Shown one piece after another: positions 17,711-25,500 of a stretch of DNA of 64,000 bases (position 1 is its first letter; the number at the start of each line of letters is the position of its first letter). The position numbers and the translations under genes are program-made. Below the pieces are notes generated by a model. It searched no databases. It was given only the letters and a program-made list of their open reading frames with translations, and had not been told where the DNA came from. The stretch is from positions 62,001-126,000 of the forward strand of contig NZ_FNIG01000005.1 of NCBI RefSeq assembly GCF_900103915.1, in the 5' to 3' direction. The stretch is from Tenuibacillus multivorans. Its GTDB lineage: Bacteria > Bacillota > Bacilli > Bacillales > Alkalibacillaceae.

Positions 17711-18706
17711 TCATCGACCTGCTTTTTCAAACAAATGTGTACTATGAATGTTCAGTTTAGCTTTTGGATCGATCATGGATTTGGCGTGGTTGACGGCGAT
17801 GGGTGCTTCGCCAAAGCCGGTGGCGATCAGTTTTGGTTTGCCTTCATACGTACAGACGTCGCCTGCTGCAAAAATGCCTGGAATGTTGGTTTCCATTTTA
17901 GCGTTAACTTGTATTGAATTTTTGTGTATGTCGAGTCCCCATGTTTTTAAGGGGCCAAGTGATGTGACGAAGCCATAGTTCACGATGACGTCATCGACAT
18001 CGATTAGCTTCGTATTGTCGCCTTTGACTTCTTTGATTAGGACTTGTTCAATGTGGTCGCCGTTTCCAATAAGTTCGTGGGCTTCATAAGGTGTGATCAC
18101 GTTCACGTTAGATTGTTCTAAGAGGGATACGCTGTGTTCGTGTGCCCGGAATTTATCACGGCGGTGGATGAGTGTGACGTCTTGGGCGATGGGTTCGAGT
18201 GCTAGGGACCAATCGACGGCTGAGTCTCCGCCACCGCAGACGAGCACGCGCCTGTCTTTGAATTGATTGAGTTCCTTTACAAAATAGTGTAGGTTTTGGT
18301 CTTCGTATTGTTCGGCGTTATCGGCTTTGAGTCTCCGGGGTTGGAAGGCGCCAGCGCCAGCTGTGATGATAATGCTTTTTGAGTAGTGTGTGCCGTTTGA
18401 AGTGATTAGTTCAAAATGCCCGTCTTCTAAGTGGTTGATAGTATTAACGGATTCGTTCAAATGGATGGTCGGTGAAAATGTCAGGGCCTGCTCATGCAGT
18501 TCTTCGACAAGCTCTTGTGACTTCACTTTTTTGAAACCTGCGACGTCATAGATGTATTTTTCAGGGTAAAGCGCCGCTAGCTGCCCACCGACCTGAGGCA
18601 TGCTGTCGATGATATTGACGGATGCCTCGCGCATGCCAGCATAAAAGGCTGTGAACAATCCGACGGGACCGGCTCCGATAATCGTAATATCATACGTTTT
18701 TTCCAT
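17711..18706 (-). CDS. Ferredoxin/flavodoxin-NADP+ reductase, thioredoxin-reductase-like type
   Basis: This protein of about 331 residues has an FAD-binding Rossmann motif near the start ([19 protein letters not shown]), NADPH-binding [13 protein letters not shown] at about 160-173, and a closing FAD motif ([25 protein letters not shown] split over 285-310). It lacks the CxxC of thioredoxin reductase, as expected for YumC-type reductases. Start ATG 18706 follows AAGGGAG; ATG 18709 is equally possible. It diverges from a carbonic-anhydrase-like gene. Their shared intergenic region carries the same paired ACGT element as the paa promoters, so this enzyme may supply electrons to PaaABCD, for which no PaaE is present (inference). 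Confidence 0.9.
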   Translation of the reverse strand: MEKTYDITIIGAGPVGLFTAFYAGMREASVNIIDSMPQVGGQLAALYPEKYIYDVAGFKKVKSQELVEELHEQALTFSPTIHLNESVNTINHLEDGHFELITSNGTHYSKSIIITAGAGAFQPRRLKADNAEQYEDQNLHYFVKELNQFKDRRVLVCGGGDSAVDWSLALEPIAQDVTLIHRRDKFRAHEHSVSLLEQSNVNVITPYEAHELIGNGDHIEQVLIKEVKGDNTKLIDVDDVIVNYGFVTSLGPLKTWGLDIHKNSIQVNAKMETNIPGIFAAGDVCTYEGKPKLIATGFGEAPIAVNHAKSMIDPKAKLNIHSTHLFEKAGR

Positions 18707-18729
18707 CATGATTTCTCCCTTCATATTTA

Positions 18730-18767
18730 TATAACGTATTTTTAACGAACTAATTATATAACGTTAT
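18730..18767. promoter_or_regulatory. Candidate PaaX-type operator, site 1 (reductase / carbonic-anhydrase divergon)
   Basis: TATAACGT at 18730-18737 and AACGTTAT at 18760-18767 lie 30 bp apart, start to start, the same spacing and nearly the same half-sites as at 20841 and 31111. The right half is inside an 18-bp perfect palindrome (18754-18771). A minus-strand TATAAT (18758-18753) for the reductase overlaps it. Confidence 0.6.
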
Positions 18768-18871
18768 ATAAATCATACATAACAAAAATTTTGCTGTCAA
18801 TATATTATGTATTAAAAACGGTGTGCGTCATTTATGTTATATTGAAGGTAGCATAATTGGGAGGGATTTTA

Positions 18872-19399
18872 ATGATTTATCGTTATAAGAATCATACCCC
18901 ACGAATAGATGAAACAGCGTTCATTGCAGATGGTGCCAAGGTAATTGGTGATGTCGAAATTGGTGCGAAGTCTAGTATTTGGTTCAATGTTGTTGTGAGA
19001 GGGGATGAAGGGCCAATCCGCATTGGTGAGCGTTGTAATATTCAAGAAAATTCGATGTGTCACTTATATGAAGAGTTTCCGTTGACGCTTGAGGATGAAG
19101 TGTCGGTAGGGCATAATGCGATTATTCATGGCTGTACGCTAAGAAAAGGCGTGCTCGTTGGCATGGGCGCGACCGTTTTAGATGGTGCTGAAATCGGGGA
19201 ATACTCAATTATCGGTGCGAACAGTCTTATTCCATCTGGTAAAAAGATACCGCCACATTCGCTCGTTCTTGGATCACCGGGTAAGGTTGTACGCGAGTTA
19301 ACGGATCGGGATATGGAAATGATTGAAGAAACGATCAGGACCTATACGCAAAAAGGCCAAGATTTTCAGCAGGCTGATGTGCTTGAAAGAATAAAGTAG
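18872..19399 (+). CDS. Gamma-carbonic-anhydrase-like hexapeptide protein (PaaY/YtoA type)
   Basis: This protein of about 175 residues is a left-handed beta-helix of hexapeptide repeats (VIGDVEIGAKSSIWFN...; GVLVGMGATVLDGAEIG). It has zinc-type histidines in NSMCH and GHNAIIHGC. Family members include gamma carbonic anhydrases and PaaY, a thioesterase associated with phenylacetate catabolism; position next to the paa genes and the shared operator favour a PaaY-like role, but sequence alone does not decide. ATG 18872 follows GGGAGGG. A terminator follows directly. Confidence 0.85.
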   Translation: MIYRYKNHTPRIDETAFIADGAKVIGDVEIGAKSSIWFNVVVRGDEGPIRIGERCNIQENSMCHLYEEFPLTLEDEVSVGHNAIIHGCTLRKGVLVGMGATVLDGAEIGEYSIIGANSLIPSGKKIPPHSLVLGSPGKVVRELTDRDMEMIEETIRTYTQKGQDFQQADVLERIK

Positions 19400-19401
19400 T
19401 T

Positions 19402-19438
19402 AAAAGCTGTCTTAATCTAGGATTGGGACAGCTTTTTT
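19402..19438 (+). terminator. Terminator after the hexapeptide-protein gene
   Basis: A 10-bp stem (AAAAGCTGTC with GACAGCTTTT, 15-nt loop) runs into TTTTTTC. Confidence 0.8.
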
Positions 19439-19479
19439 CATCAATCGGGTTGAAAAACTTTTCCGCTAAGAATGGGGTT

Positions 19480-19775
19480 GGACTTGCAATCCGGGTTTGG
19501 GGGCGCCAATCTAGTATTCGGAGTTGCCAATGGGAGGATGGACTCACTAACCACAGGAATCTGACCTGACCAATGTGAAAGTATAATCCGCCGTATTGAG
19601 AGGTCCATCCGCCAAAATGAGGAGTCCATCCGCCGTATTGAGAGGTCCATCCGCCAAAATGAGGAGTCCATCCGCCGTATTGAGAGGTTCATCCGCCAAA
19701 ATGAGAGGCCCATCCGCCAAGATGAGCATTTTATCCGCCATAACGGGCACACGATCCGCCAATTTGAAGACCCAA
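19480..19775. repeat. 21-bp intergenic array E (ATCCGCC core)
   Basis: Nine units carry the core ATCCGCC, whose T falls at 19587, 19608, 19629, 19650, 19671, 19692, 19713, 19734 and 19755: exactly 21 bp apart every time. Two spacer types alternate (AAAATGAGGAGTCC and GTATTGAGAGGTCC), giving near-perfect 42-bp direct repeats. More degenerate units (GCGCCAA, GTTGCCAA) reach back to 19480. The array lies between two convergent genes, each with its own terminator. The stop-free frames on both strands are a by-product of the period of 21. Confidence 0.9.
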
Positions 19776-19798
19776 ATCATCTTCTGTTCTAGTCCATA

Positions 19799-19831
19799 CA
19801 AAAAAACGCACTCTCCCAAAAAGAGTGCGCC
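19799..19831 (-). terminator. Terminator of paaX
   Basis: Read on the minus strand, GCGCACTCT pairs with AGAGTGCG and is followed by TTTTTTTG. Confidence 0.8.
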
Positions 19832-19836
19832 TAATC

Positions 19837-20658
19837 CTATTCAAACACGGATTCGAAAAAGCGAGTAGCGGGTTTTTGCAGGAGCTCGTGATAGTCGGAA
19901 AAAAGCGTGGCAGCTGAGTCTCCGAGCCATTTTTCGGGTAATAGTTCACCGGGAAGGTTCGGGTCGATAAATAAAAATTTTCGGTACTGGTGAACGAGTG
20001 ATGCGCATTTAACGAAGCAGGTCCCGTCGCTTATTTCACCTTTTTCGATCAGGTTTTTATCAATATAGTATTTTTGGCTGTATTCTTGTATGAACTGGGA
20101 GTAGCGTTCGTTAACGTCTTCTAAGTCCCAGCATTTTTCGACTAGGCTTTTCGATGTATTCATGCCTTCATACGAGGCGTCAAATAATGTCACGTACGAT
20201 GCGATGTCGTATTTGTCTATGAGTCTATGAACTTGTTCTTCTAGTGGGTTTGGCGTAATCCAGCAGCTATTCGACAAAAGTCCAAAGCCGCTCCAGACGA
20301 GTTCTTTTCTCAGCTGGTCTCGTAGGTTTCGTTTTTCCTCTGGGATGTTATAAACGAGGATGCGCCAGCGTTCGTCCCATGATGGGGATTCTTCTTGGTA
20401 GATACGTCTGCCGGCTTCGTCCATGCGGGCTTTGCCTTGTTCGGTTAGAAAGTAATAGCTTTTATTGCCTCGTTTTTCGGATTGGACCCAGCCTTGTTTG
20501 CTCATACGGGAGATGGCGGCGCGAACGGATTGTTCGTTGTGTCCAAATTCCTTTAGGAGGCGAATTAAGCTGCCGATCCATATCATATTGCCGTAGTGTC
20601 TTATGTAATCGCCGTATAACGTAAAAATCATTGAGCGTGTATTAAACTGTTTCTCCAT
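19837..20658 (-). CDS. paaX: PaaX-family transcriptional repressor of phenylacetate catabolism
   Basis: This 273-residue protein has an N-terminal winged helix (MIFTLYGDYIRHYG, then SVRAAISRMSKQGW and KRGNKSYYFLTEQG), a central ferredoxin-like PaaX domain (WRILVYNIPEEKR; WSGFGLLSNSCWITP) and the family's C-terminal domain. In known systems PaaX represses paa genes and is released by phenylacetyl-CoA. It diverges from paaA, with the candidate operator between them, so autoregulation is likely. The length is close to that of family members. The ATG follows AAAGGAAAGG. Confidence 0.93.
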   Translation of the reverse strand: MEKQFNTRSMIFTLYGDYIRHYGNMIWIGSLIRLLKEFGHNEQSVRAAISRMSKQGWVQSEKRGNKSYYFLTEQGKARMDEAGRRIYQEESPSWDERWRILVYNIPEEKRNLRDQLRKELVWSGFGLLSNSCWITPNPLEEQVHRLIDKYDIASYVTLFDASYEGMNTSKSLVEKCWDLEDVNERYSQFIQEYSQKYYIDKNLIEKGEISDGTCFVKCASLVHQYRKFLFIDPNLPGELLPEKWLGDSAATLFSDYHELLQKPATRFFESVFE

Positions 20659-20830
20659 TTTTAGATCCTTTCCTTTTCATCTAGTTGTAGGACTGTGAAT
20701 AGTTTACTATAAAATGACGAATTTTTCACGGTAAAATGCTTTAAGTCACATATACCACGTCTCCATGTTCATAGAATAGAATACGATAGAAAAAAGTACA
20801 AGTATTTTTTCTGAAAATTTTAAATTCATA

Positions 20831-20878
20831 TTGATAATAGTATAACGTTTTGATATGATTACGTTAAATAAACGTAAT
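20831..20878 (+). promoter_or_regulatory. paaA promoter overlapped by candidate PaaX operator, site 2
   Basis: TTGATA (20831-20836) and TATGAT (20854-20859) are 17 bp apart. Overlapping them, TATAACGT (20841-20848) and AACGTAAT (20871-20878) lie 30 bp apart, start to start. The right part also forms an inverted repeat, ATTACGTT-5-AACGTAAT (20858-20878). Of 38 bases, 29 match the element at 31111-31148. Confidence 0.75.
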
Positions 20879-20894
20879 AAGGGGTTGTTGCGAT

Positions 20895-21881
20895 ATGTAT
20901 ATTTATTCGGGAGCGAGTCAGCCTGAAGAATCAAGTCATGTTGATGATCAGGAAAAGTATGAACAGTTTATGGCTCGGATTGAAGCGGGTGAAAAAATTG
21001 AAGCGGATGATTGGATGCCGGATGATTATCGGCAGGCGCTTATTAAGCTAATTTCGATGCATGGGATTAGTGAGATTATGGGGGCTCTTCCTGAAAAGGA
21101 GTGGGTACCGAAAGCGCCGACGTTAAAGCGTAAGCTCGGGATTATGGCGAAGGTGCAGGATGAAATGGGGCACGGGCAGCTTTTATTACGTGTTGCGGAA
21201 GATTTGATGCGGCCGTATGGCAAGACGCGAGGCGATTTAATGGATGACCTCTTGAGTGGTGATTTGAAGTTCCACAATGTGTTCCACATGCCGACGAAGA
21301 CGTGGGCCGATGCGGGAATGGTCGGTTGGCTTGTTGATGGGGCGGCGATTATTTCGCAGACGAATATGCTTGATGCGTCTTATGGTCCGTATCAGCGAGC
21401 GCTGCAGCGAATTTGTCAGGAAGAGGTGTTCCACGCGCAGCACGGTGAGGCGATCATTATGGCGTTAGCTGAGGGGACGGAGCATCAGCGGCAAATATTA
21501 CAGGAGTCGCTTAATCGTTGGTGGTCAGCGCTTCTCATGTTCTTTGGTCCGAAATCAGCGGACACAACGGGCTCATCGAAGCAGGATATTATGATTAAAT
21601 ACCGCATTCGTAAAAGCTCCAATGAAGAGTTACGTCAGGCTTTCCTAGATAAATATTTACCTCGAGTGTTCTCTTTAGGCTTAACGGTGCCAGATGAAAC
21701 AGCTCATTATGATGAGGAGAAAGGCGAATGGGTCTACCAGCAGCCGGATTGGAATGAGTTCAAACAGATTATTAAAAATAAAGGGCCACGCTCTAAAGAA
21801 CGGTTGCGTTTACGTGAGGTTGCCTATGAAAATAACCGCTGGGTCAGGCAGGCTTTAACGTCTGAGGCTGTCGGTTCATAA
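20895..21881 (+). CDS. paaA: Phenylacetyl-CoA epoxidase subunit A (catalytic)
   Basis: This 328-residue protein is the diiron oxygenase subunit that forms ring-1,2-epoxyphenylacetyl-CoA, acting with PaaB, C and D. Two carboxylate-histidine iron motifs are visible (QDEMGHGQ and QEEVFHAQHGE), consistent with the ferritin-like fold. The ATG has AAGGGG 10 bp upstream. It is the first gene of a long operon that keeps short gaps or overlaps through 29918. No reductase subunit PaaE follows the ABCD genes, unlike the Escherichia coli operon. Confidence 0.95.
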   Translation: MYIYSGASQPEESSHVDDQEKYEQFMARIEAGEKIEADDWMPDDYRQALIKLISMHGISEIMGALPEKEWVPKAPTLKRKLGIMAKVQDEMGHGQLLLRVAEDLMRPYGKTRGDLMDDLLSGDLKFHNVFHMPTKTWADAGMVGWLVDGAAIISQTNMLDASYGPYQRALQRICQEEVFHAQHGEAIIMALAEGTEHQRQILQESLNRWWSALLMFFGPKSADTTGSSKQDIMIKYRIRKSSNEELRQAFLDKYLPRVFSLGLTVPDETAHYDEEKGEWVYQQPDWNEFKQIIKNKGPRSKERLRLREVAYENNRWVRQALTSEAVGS

Positions 21882-21903
21882 GGCGACGAAAGGGGAGGTT
21901 TTC

Positions 21904-22263
21904 ATGGAAAATACGAATGAAGCTAGCTTTTATCAGGAATATGAAGTTTTTAGTAAAAAAAGTGTTAAAGCTCCGATTCAGCATCAGTTCAGTTTGTTGG
22001 CGCCAAACGAAGAGATGGCGCTCAGCATGGCGGTTGAAAATTTCATGCGACGTGAGGATGTGCTCGATGTCTGGGTCGTAAAACGTAGCAACATTCGCGC
22101 GATGACGAGTGAAGAGCGGATGAACTGGACGAAGCGATTAGATAACAAGGATTATCGTCGGACCAAGGGCTATGGCTATTTAAGGCAAAAGTGGAAGGAA
22201 AAAGAGCAAGGGATGTTGGATGAGAAGGAGATTATGTCCTGGAAAGAGGTGAAGAAGAAGTGA
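21904..22263 (+). CDS. paaB: Phenylacetyl-CoA epoxidase subunit B
   Basis: This small 119-residue subunit has the typical PaaB pattern (YEVFSKKSVKAPIQHQFSLL; EDVLDVWVVKRSNI). It bridges subunits in the PaaABC complex and is not catalytic. GGGGAGG lies 6 bp before the ATG. The charged C-terminal tail is somewhat longer than the minimal family. Its stop overlaps the start of paaC. Confidence 0.93.
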   Translation: MENTNEASFYQEYEVFSKKSVKAPIQHQFSLLAPNEEMALSMAVENFMRREDVLDVWVVKRSNIRAMTSEERMNWTKRLDNKDYRRTKGYGYLRQKWKEKEQGMLDEKEIMSWKEVKKK

Positions 22264-23075
22264 TGCCAGTCGAAACAGCAGAAGAGGCAAAAAAAGATGC
22301 GACTTATTTGAAGGCATTAAAAGATCTCATCTATCAATGTGCTGATGATGATTTTATCATTTCGTTTCGTGGATCGGAGTGGTTAGGATTAGCACCGCAC
22401 ATCGAGGAGGACGTCGCGTTTTCATCGATTACGCAAAACACGATGGGGCATGCGGTGATGTTTTACAGCTTGTTAGAGGAATTAGGCGAAGGTAAGGCCG
22501 ATGCTCTCGCACACGAACGGCAGCCAGATGAACGCCGCAATGCCGTTTATTTGGAAAAGAAAAACGGTGAGGGTTCATACTTAGGCGAGCCTTACTATGA
22601 TTGGGCGCTGACGGTCGTGCGGAATTTTCTATATGAAACGTTTAAAAAGGTAAAATTGAAAGCGATTACAAACAGTTCTTATCAGCCACTAGCGAATGTA
22701 GCGGAAAAAGTGTTAATGGAGCAGCCGTATCACTTATCGCACTGGCGAATATGGGTTGAGCAGCTGTTGGCATCGACGGAAGATGCGCGTTCAAGGTTGG
22801 AAGAACGTTTAGAGGAAGCGTGGTATGCGTTTGGCGATGTTTTAGAATTAGGTCAATACGCGACGGAAATGGAGCACTTTCAATTAATGATAGGTGAAGA
22901 TGAGCTAAAAGAGCTATGGCTTGAGGAAGTGAAAACAACGATAAAAGATTTGCCGAACGGGACACCGAAGAAACAATTAGGTAGCGGAAGGGAAGGTGAG
23001 CATACCGCGGATTTTGATCAAGCGCTTGAAGTGTTGTCAGAGGTTTATGTGAGTGATGAGAATGCGATTTGGTAA
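22263..23075 (+). CDS. paaC: Phenylacetyl-CoA epoxidase subunit C
   Basis: This 270-residue ferritin-like subunit pairs with PaaA but usually lacks a functional iron site. Recognisable stretches are FRGSEWLGLAPHIEED, NTMGHAVMFYSLLEELG and PYHLSHWRIWVEQL. ATG 22263 overlaps the paaB stop; GTG 22260 is an alternative. GAGGTG lies 8 bp upstream. Confidence 0.93.
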   Translation: MPVETAEEAKKDATYLKALKDLIYQCADDDFIISFRGSEWLGLAPHIEEDVAFSSITQNTMGHAVMFYSLLEELGEGKADALAHERQPDERRNAVYLEKKNGEGSYLGEPYYDWALTVVRNFLYETFKKVKLKAITNSSYQPLANVAEKVLMEQPYHLSHWRIWVEQLLASTEDARSRLEERLEEAWYAFGDVLELGQYATEMEHFQLMIGEDELKELWLEEVKTTIKDLPNGTPKKQLGSGREGEHTADFDQALEVLSEVYVSDENAIW

Positions 23076-23096
23076 GCAGCTAGGGGGTGAAGAGGA

Positions 23097-23597
23097 ATGC
23101 AAGTCCAAGAACGACAAGAGGAAATTCGATCTGTATTAAAAACCGTTGATGATCCGGAGCTTCCATCGGTTAGTGTGATGGATTTGGGCATGGTTTATGA
23201 CATCGCCATTAATGACGGTTCGGTTTCAGTGTCGATGGTACCAACGTTTGCTGGGTGTCCGGCGCTCGATTTTATTGAAATAAAGGTACAAAAAGCGATT
23301 GAAGAGGTGCCATGGGTGACGGATTGTGACGTTGAATTTTCGTTCCAGCATAAATGGTCGACGGATGCGATCACAGATACGGGTAAAGCTCAACTGAAAA
23401 AGCATGGCATTGCGCCCCCACCAGAAGATTATCGACCAGGTGAAGAGTGGACGGTTAATTGTCCTTATTGTGGTTCCGATTATACCTCGATGGACAATGT
23501 ATTCGGACCAACGGCATGTCGAAGTATTTTGTATTGTAGCGCGTGTAAGAATCCATTTGAGGCGATGAAGCCGGTGGTGGAAGACACGGCAAATTAA
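23097..23597 (+). CDS. paaD: Phenylacetyl-CoA epoxidase maturation protein PaaD
   Basis: This 166-residue protein has an N-terminal MIP18/SufT-like domain (DDPELPSVSVMDLGMVYDI; TFAGCPALDFIE) and a C-terminal zinc-ribbon-like part with CPYCGSD and CSACKNPF. PaaD is needed for iron-site assembly in the epoxidase. The ATG follows GGGGGTGAAGAGG. Confidence 0.93.
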   Translation: MQVQERQEEIRSVLKTVDDPELPSVSVMDLGMVYDIAINDGSVSVSMVPTFAGCPALDFIEIKVQKAIEEVPWVTDCDVEFSFQHKWSTDAITDTGKAQLKKHGIAPPPEDYRPGEEWTVNCPYCGSDYTSMDNVFGPTACRSILYCSACKNPFEAMKPVVEDTAN

Positions 23598-23618
23598 TTG
23601 AAAAGGGGTTTTGTCAAA

Positions 23619-23924
23619 ATGGTTAAACTAATCGCCATTTATAAGCAACCGGAGGATCAAGAAAAATTCGATGAACACTATTACAACACGCATACACCGA
23701 TCACGAAGAAAATTCCTGGCTTAAGGGATATGAAGGTGACAAAAATTGTCGGATCACCGATGGGGGAAACCGACTACTATCTACTTTGTGAAATGTTTTA
23801 TGACGATCACGAATCGTTACAGAAAGCGATGAAAACTGATGAAGGTAAAGCGTCTGGAAAAGATGTGATGAAATTTGCTGGTGACATTGTGACGTTAGTG
23901 ATTGGTGAGGAAGTCCATGTCTAA
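23619..23924 (+). CDS. EthD-family small protein
   Basis: This 101-residue ferredoxin-like alpha/beta protein carries the EthD signature (KQPEDQEKFDEHYYNTHTP; KVTKIVGSPMGETDYYLL). EthD proteins often accompany oxygenases as accessory or small-molecule-handling proteins, but no reaction is established. I chose ATG 23619, which has AAAGGGG about 12 bp upstream, rather than the TTG at 23598. It overlaps the next gene by 8 bp, so it is clearly part of the paa operon. Confidence 0.85.
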   Translation: MVKLIAIYKQPEDQEKFDEHYYNTHTPITKKIPGLRDMKVTKIVGSPMGETDYYLLCEMFYDDHESLQKAMKTDEGKASGKDVMKFAGDIVTLVIGEEVHV

Positions 23925-24690
23925 GCAGTTTATTGAAACGTTTGTGGAGGATTCGGTCGGGTTTATCCAGCTCAATCGGCCAGATGTGATGAATGCCTTA
24001 AATCGAAAAATGGTTGATGAAATTGTGGAACAGCTCGAAGCATATGATCGTGATGATTCGATCAGCGTTATTATTTTAAAGGGGAATGAGAAGGCTTTTG
24101 CGGCAGGGGCGGATATTGAAGAAATGATGGATGATTCGCCGCTAACGCTTGAGCTGGCTGACCCGTTTGCGGTGTGGGACCGGATGACGCTGATTAAAAA
24201 GCCGGTGATCGCGGCGGTTAATGGCTTAGCGCTCGGCGGTGGCTTTGAGCTCGTCCTGCACTCAGATTTAATTGTAGCTGGTGAGAGTGCGAAGTTTGGT
24301 TTTCCAGAGGTGAAGCTAGGCGTTATGCCTGGTGCTGGTGGAACGCAGCTGTTATCGAAAGCGATTGGTAAGCGGAAGGCGCTGGAGTTTATATGGCTTG
24401 GTGAATCGATGAGTGCAGACCAAGCGCTTCAGCTCGGGGCGATTAACCGTGTCGTGGCGGATGAGTTAGTGATGGAAGAGACAATTCGACTCGCGAATAG
24501 TCTCGCTGAGCAGGCGCCGATTTCGCTGCGCTTGATTAAAGAAGCGGTCAATGTGGCGGATGAGGTGCCATTAATGGAAGGCATGAAGCTTGAGCGGAAG
24601 AATTTTTACCTTGCCTTCGACTCACAGGATCAAAAAGAGGGGATGCAAGCCTTCACGGAAAAACGGCCACCTTCTTTTAAAGGGGTGTGA
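23917..24690 (+). CDS. Enoyl-CoA hydratase, crotonase family (PaaF-like)
   Basis: This 257-residue crotonase has the oxyanion-hole motif AAGADIEEM and both catalytic glutamates of true hydratases (ALGGGFELVL and FGFPEVKLGVMPGAGG). It probably hydrates 2,3-dehydroadipyl-CoA or an earlier ring-opened intermediate. ATG 23917 overlaps the EthD stop and has GTGAGGAAG upstream. It is one of three crotonases in the operon, which leaves a candidate for an extra hydratase step. Confidence 0.88.
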   Translation: MSKQFIETFVEDSVGFIQLNRPDVMNALNRKMVDEIVEQLEAYDRDDSISVIILKGNEKAFAAGADIEEMMDDSPLTLELADPFAVWDRMTLIKKPVIAAVNGLALGGGFELVLHSDLIVAGESAKFGFPEVKLGVMPGAGGTQLLSKAIGKRKALEFIWLGESMSADQALQLGAINRVVADELVMEETIRLANSLAEQAPISLRLIKEAVNVADEVPLMEGMKLERKNFYLAFDSQDQKEGMQAFTEKRPPSFKGV

Positions 24691-24693
24691 GCC

Positions 24694-25470
24694 ATGGATT
24701 TTCAAACGATTGTGTATGACGTTAATCAGGGTGTTGCCACTGTGACATTAAATCGCCCCTCCGCTTATAACGCGTTTACGGAAGAGATGAATCAAGAGAT
24801 CACCCAAGCGCTCAAACAGGCCAGTCGTGATGATGACGTGAGATGTATGGTGATTACTGGTTCGGGTAAGGCGTTTTGTGCGGGTCAGGATTTACAGGGT
24901 GTCGATGAAAATACCAATCATGCGACGTTTCTTCGCGAGCGCTATCACCCGATGCTGAAGGCGTTAAAGGCAATGCCGAAGCCGGTCGTTGCAGCGGTGA
25001 ATGGAACGGCTGCTGGTGCGGGAATGAGCCTAGCGTTGGCTTGTGATTTTCGTTTAGTGAAGCCGGGTGTGAAGTTTGTTAGTGCGTTTATGAATATCGG
25101 GTTAATTCCGGATTCAGGATTTATTTATCAGCTTCCTCGTTTAGTTGGCTATGCTAAGGCGATGGAGATTGCGGTCTTAGGAAAGCCGATCACGGGGACG
25201 GAAGCCTATGAATTAGGACTAGCTACAGAGGTGTTTGAAGCGGAGACGTGGGATGAGAGTGTCTCGAAGTTTTCAGAAAAACTAGCGGGTATGCCGACGA
25301 AGGCGATTTCGCTCGTGAAGCGCTACATGATGGATGGGATGCATCTACCATATGACGAGTTACTAGAAAAAGAGGCCCAGGCCCAGCGTCTTGCGGGTCT
25401 ATCAAGCGATCACCAAGAAGGGATGCAAGCGTTTAAGGAGAAGCGACAGCCTCAGTTTGTCGGTAAGTAG
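24694..25470 (+). CDS. paaG: Ring-epoxide isomerase (PaaG-type crotonase)
   Basis: This 258-residue crotonase has the oxyanion-hole motif CAGQDLQGV. The first catalytic Glu is replaced (GTAAGAGMSLALACD), and an aspartate follows IGLIPDSG, the pattern of PaaG isomerases, which turn the epoxide into oxepin-CoA. It lies 3 bp after the preceding stop. Confidence 0.9.
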   Translation: MDFQTIVYDVNQGVATVTLNRPSAYNAFTEEMNQEITQALKQASRDDDVRCMVITGSGKAFCAGQDLQGVDENTNHATFLRERYHPMLKALKAMPKPVVAAVNGTAAGAGMSLALACDFRLVKPGVKFVSAFMNIGLIPDSGFIYQLPRLVGYAKAMEIAVLGKPITGTEAYELGLATEVFEAETWDESVSKFSEKLAGMPTKAISLVKRYMMDGMHLPYDELLEKEAQAQRLAGLSSDHQEGMQAFKEKRQPQFVGK

Positions 25471-25500
25471 TTTAATAGATTAAGAGGAGGAGTGTTCTAA

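Noticed and set aside
19547-19868. Open frames on both strands across array E with 7-residue repeats
   Set aside because: A 21-bp period keeps frames open automatically; there is no ribosome binding site, both strands are equally open and no family is known. Treated as repeat DNA.
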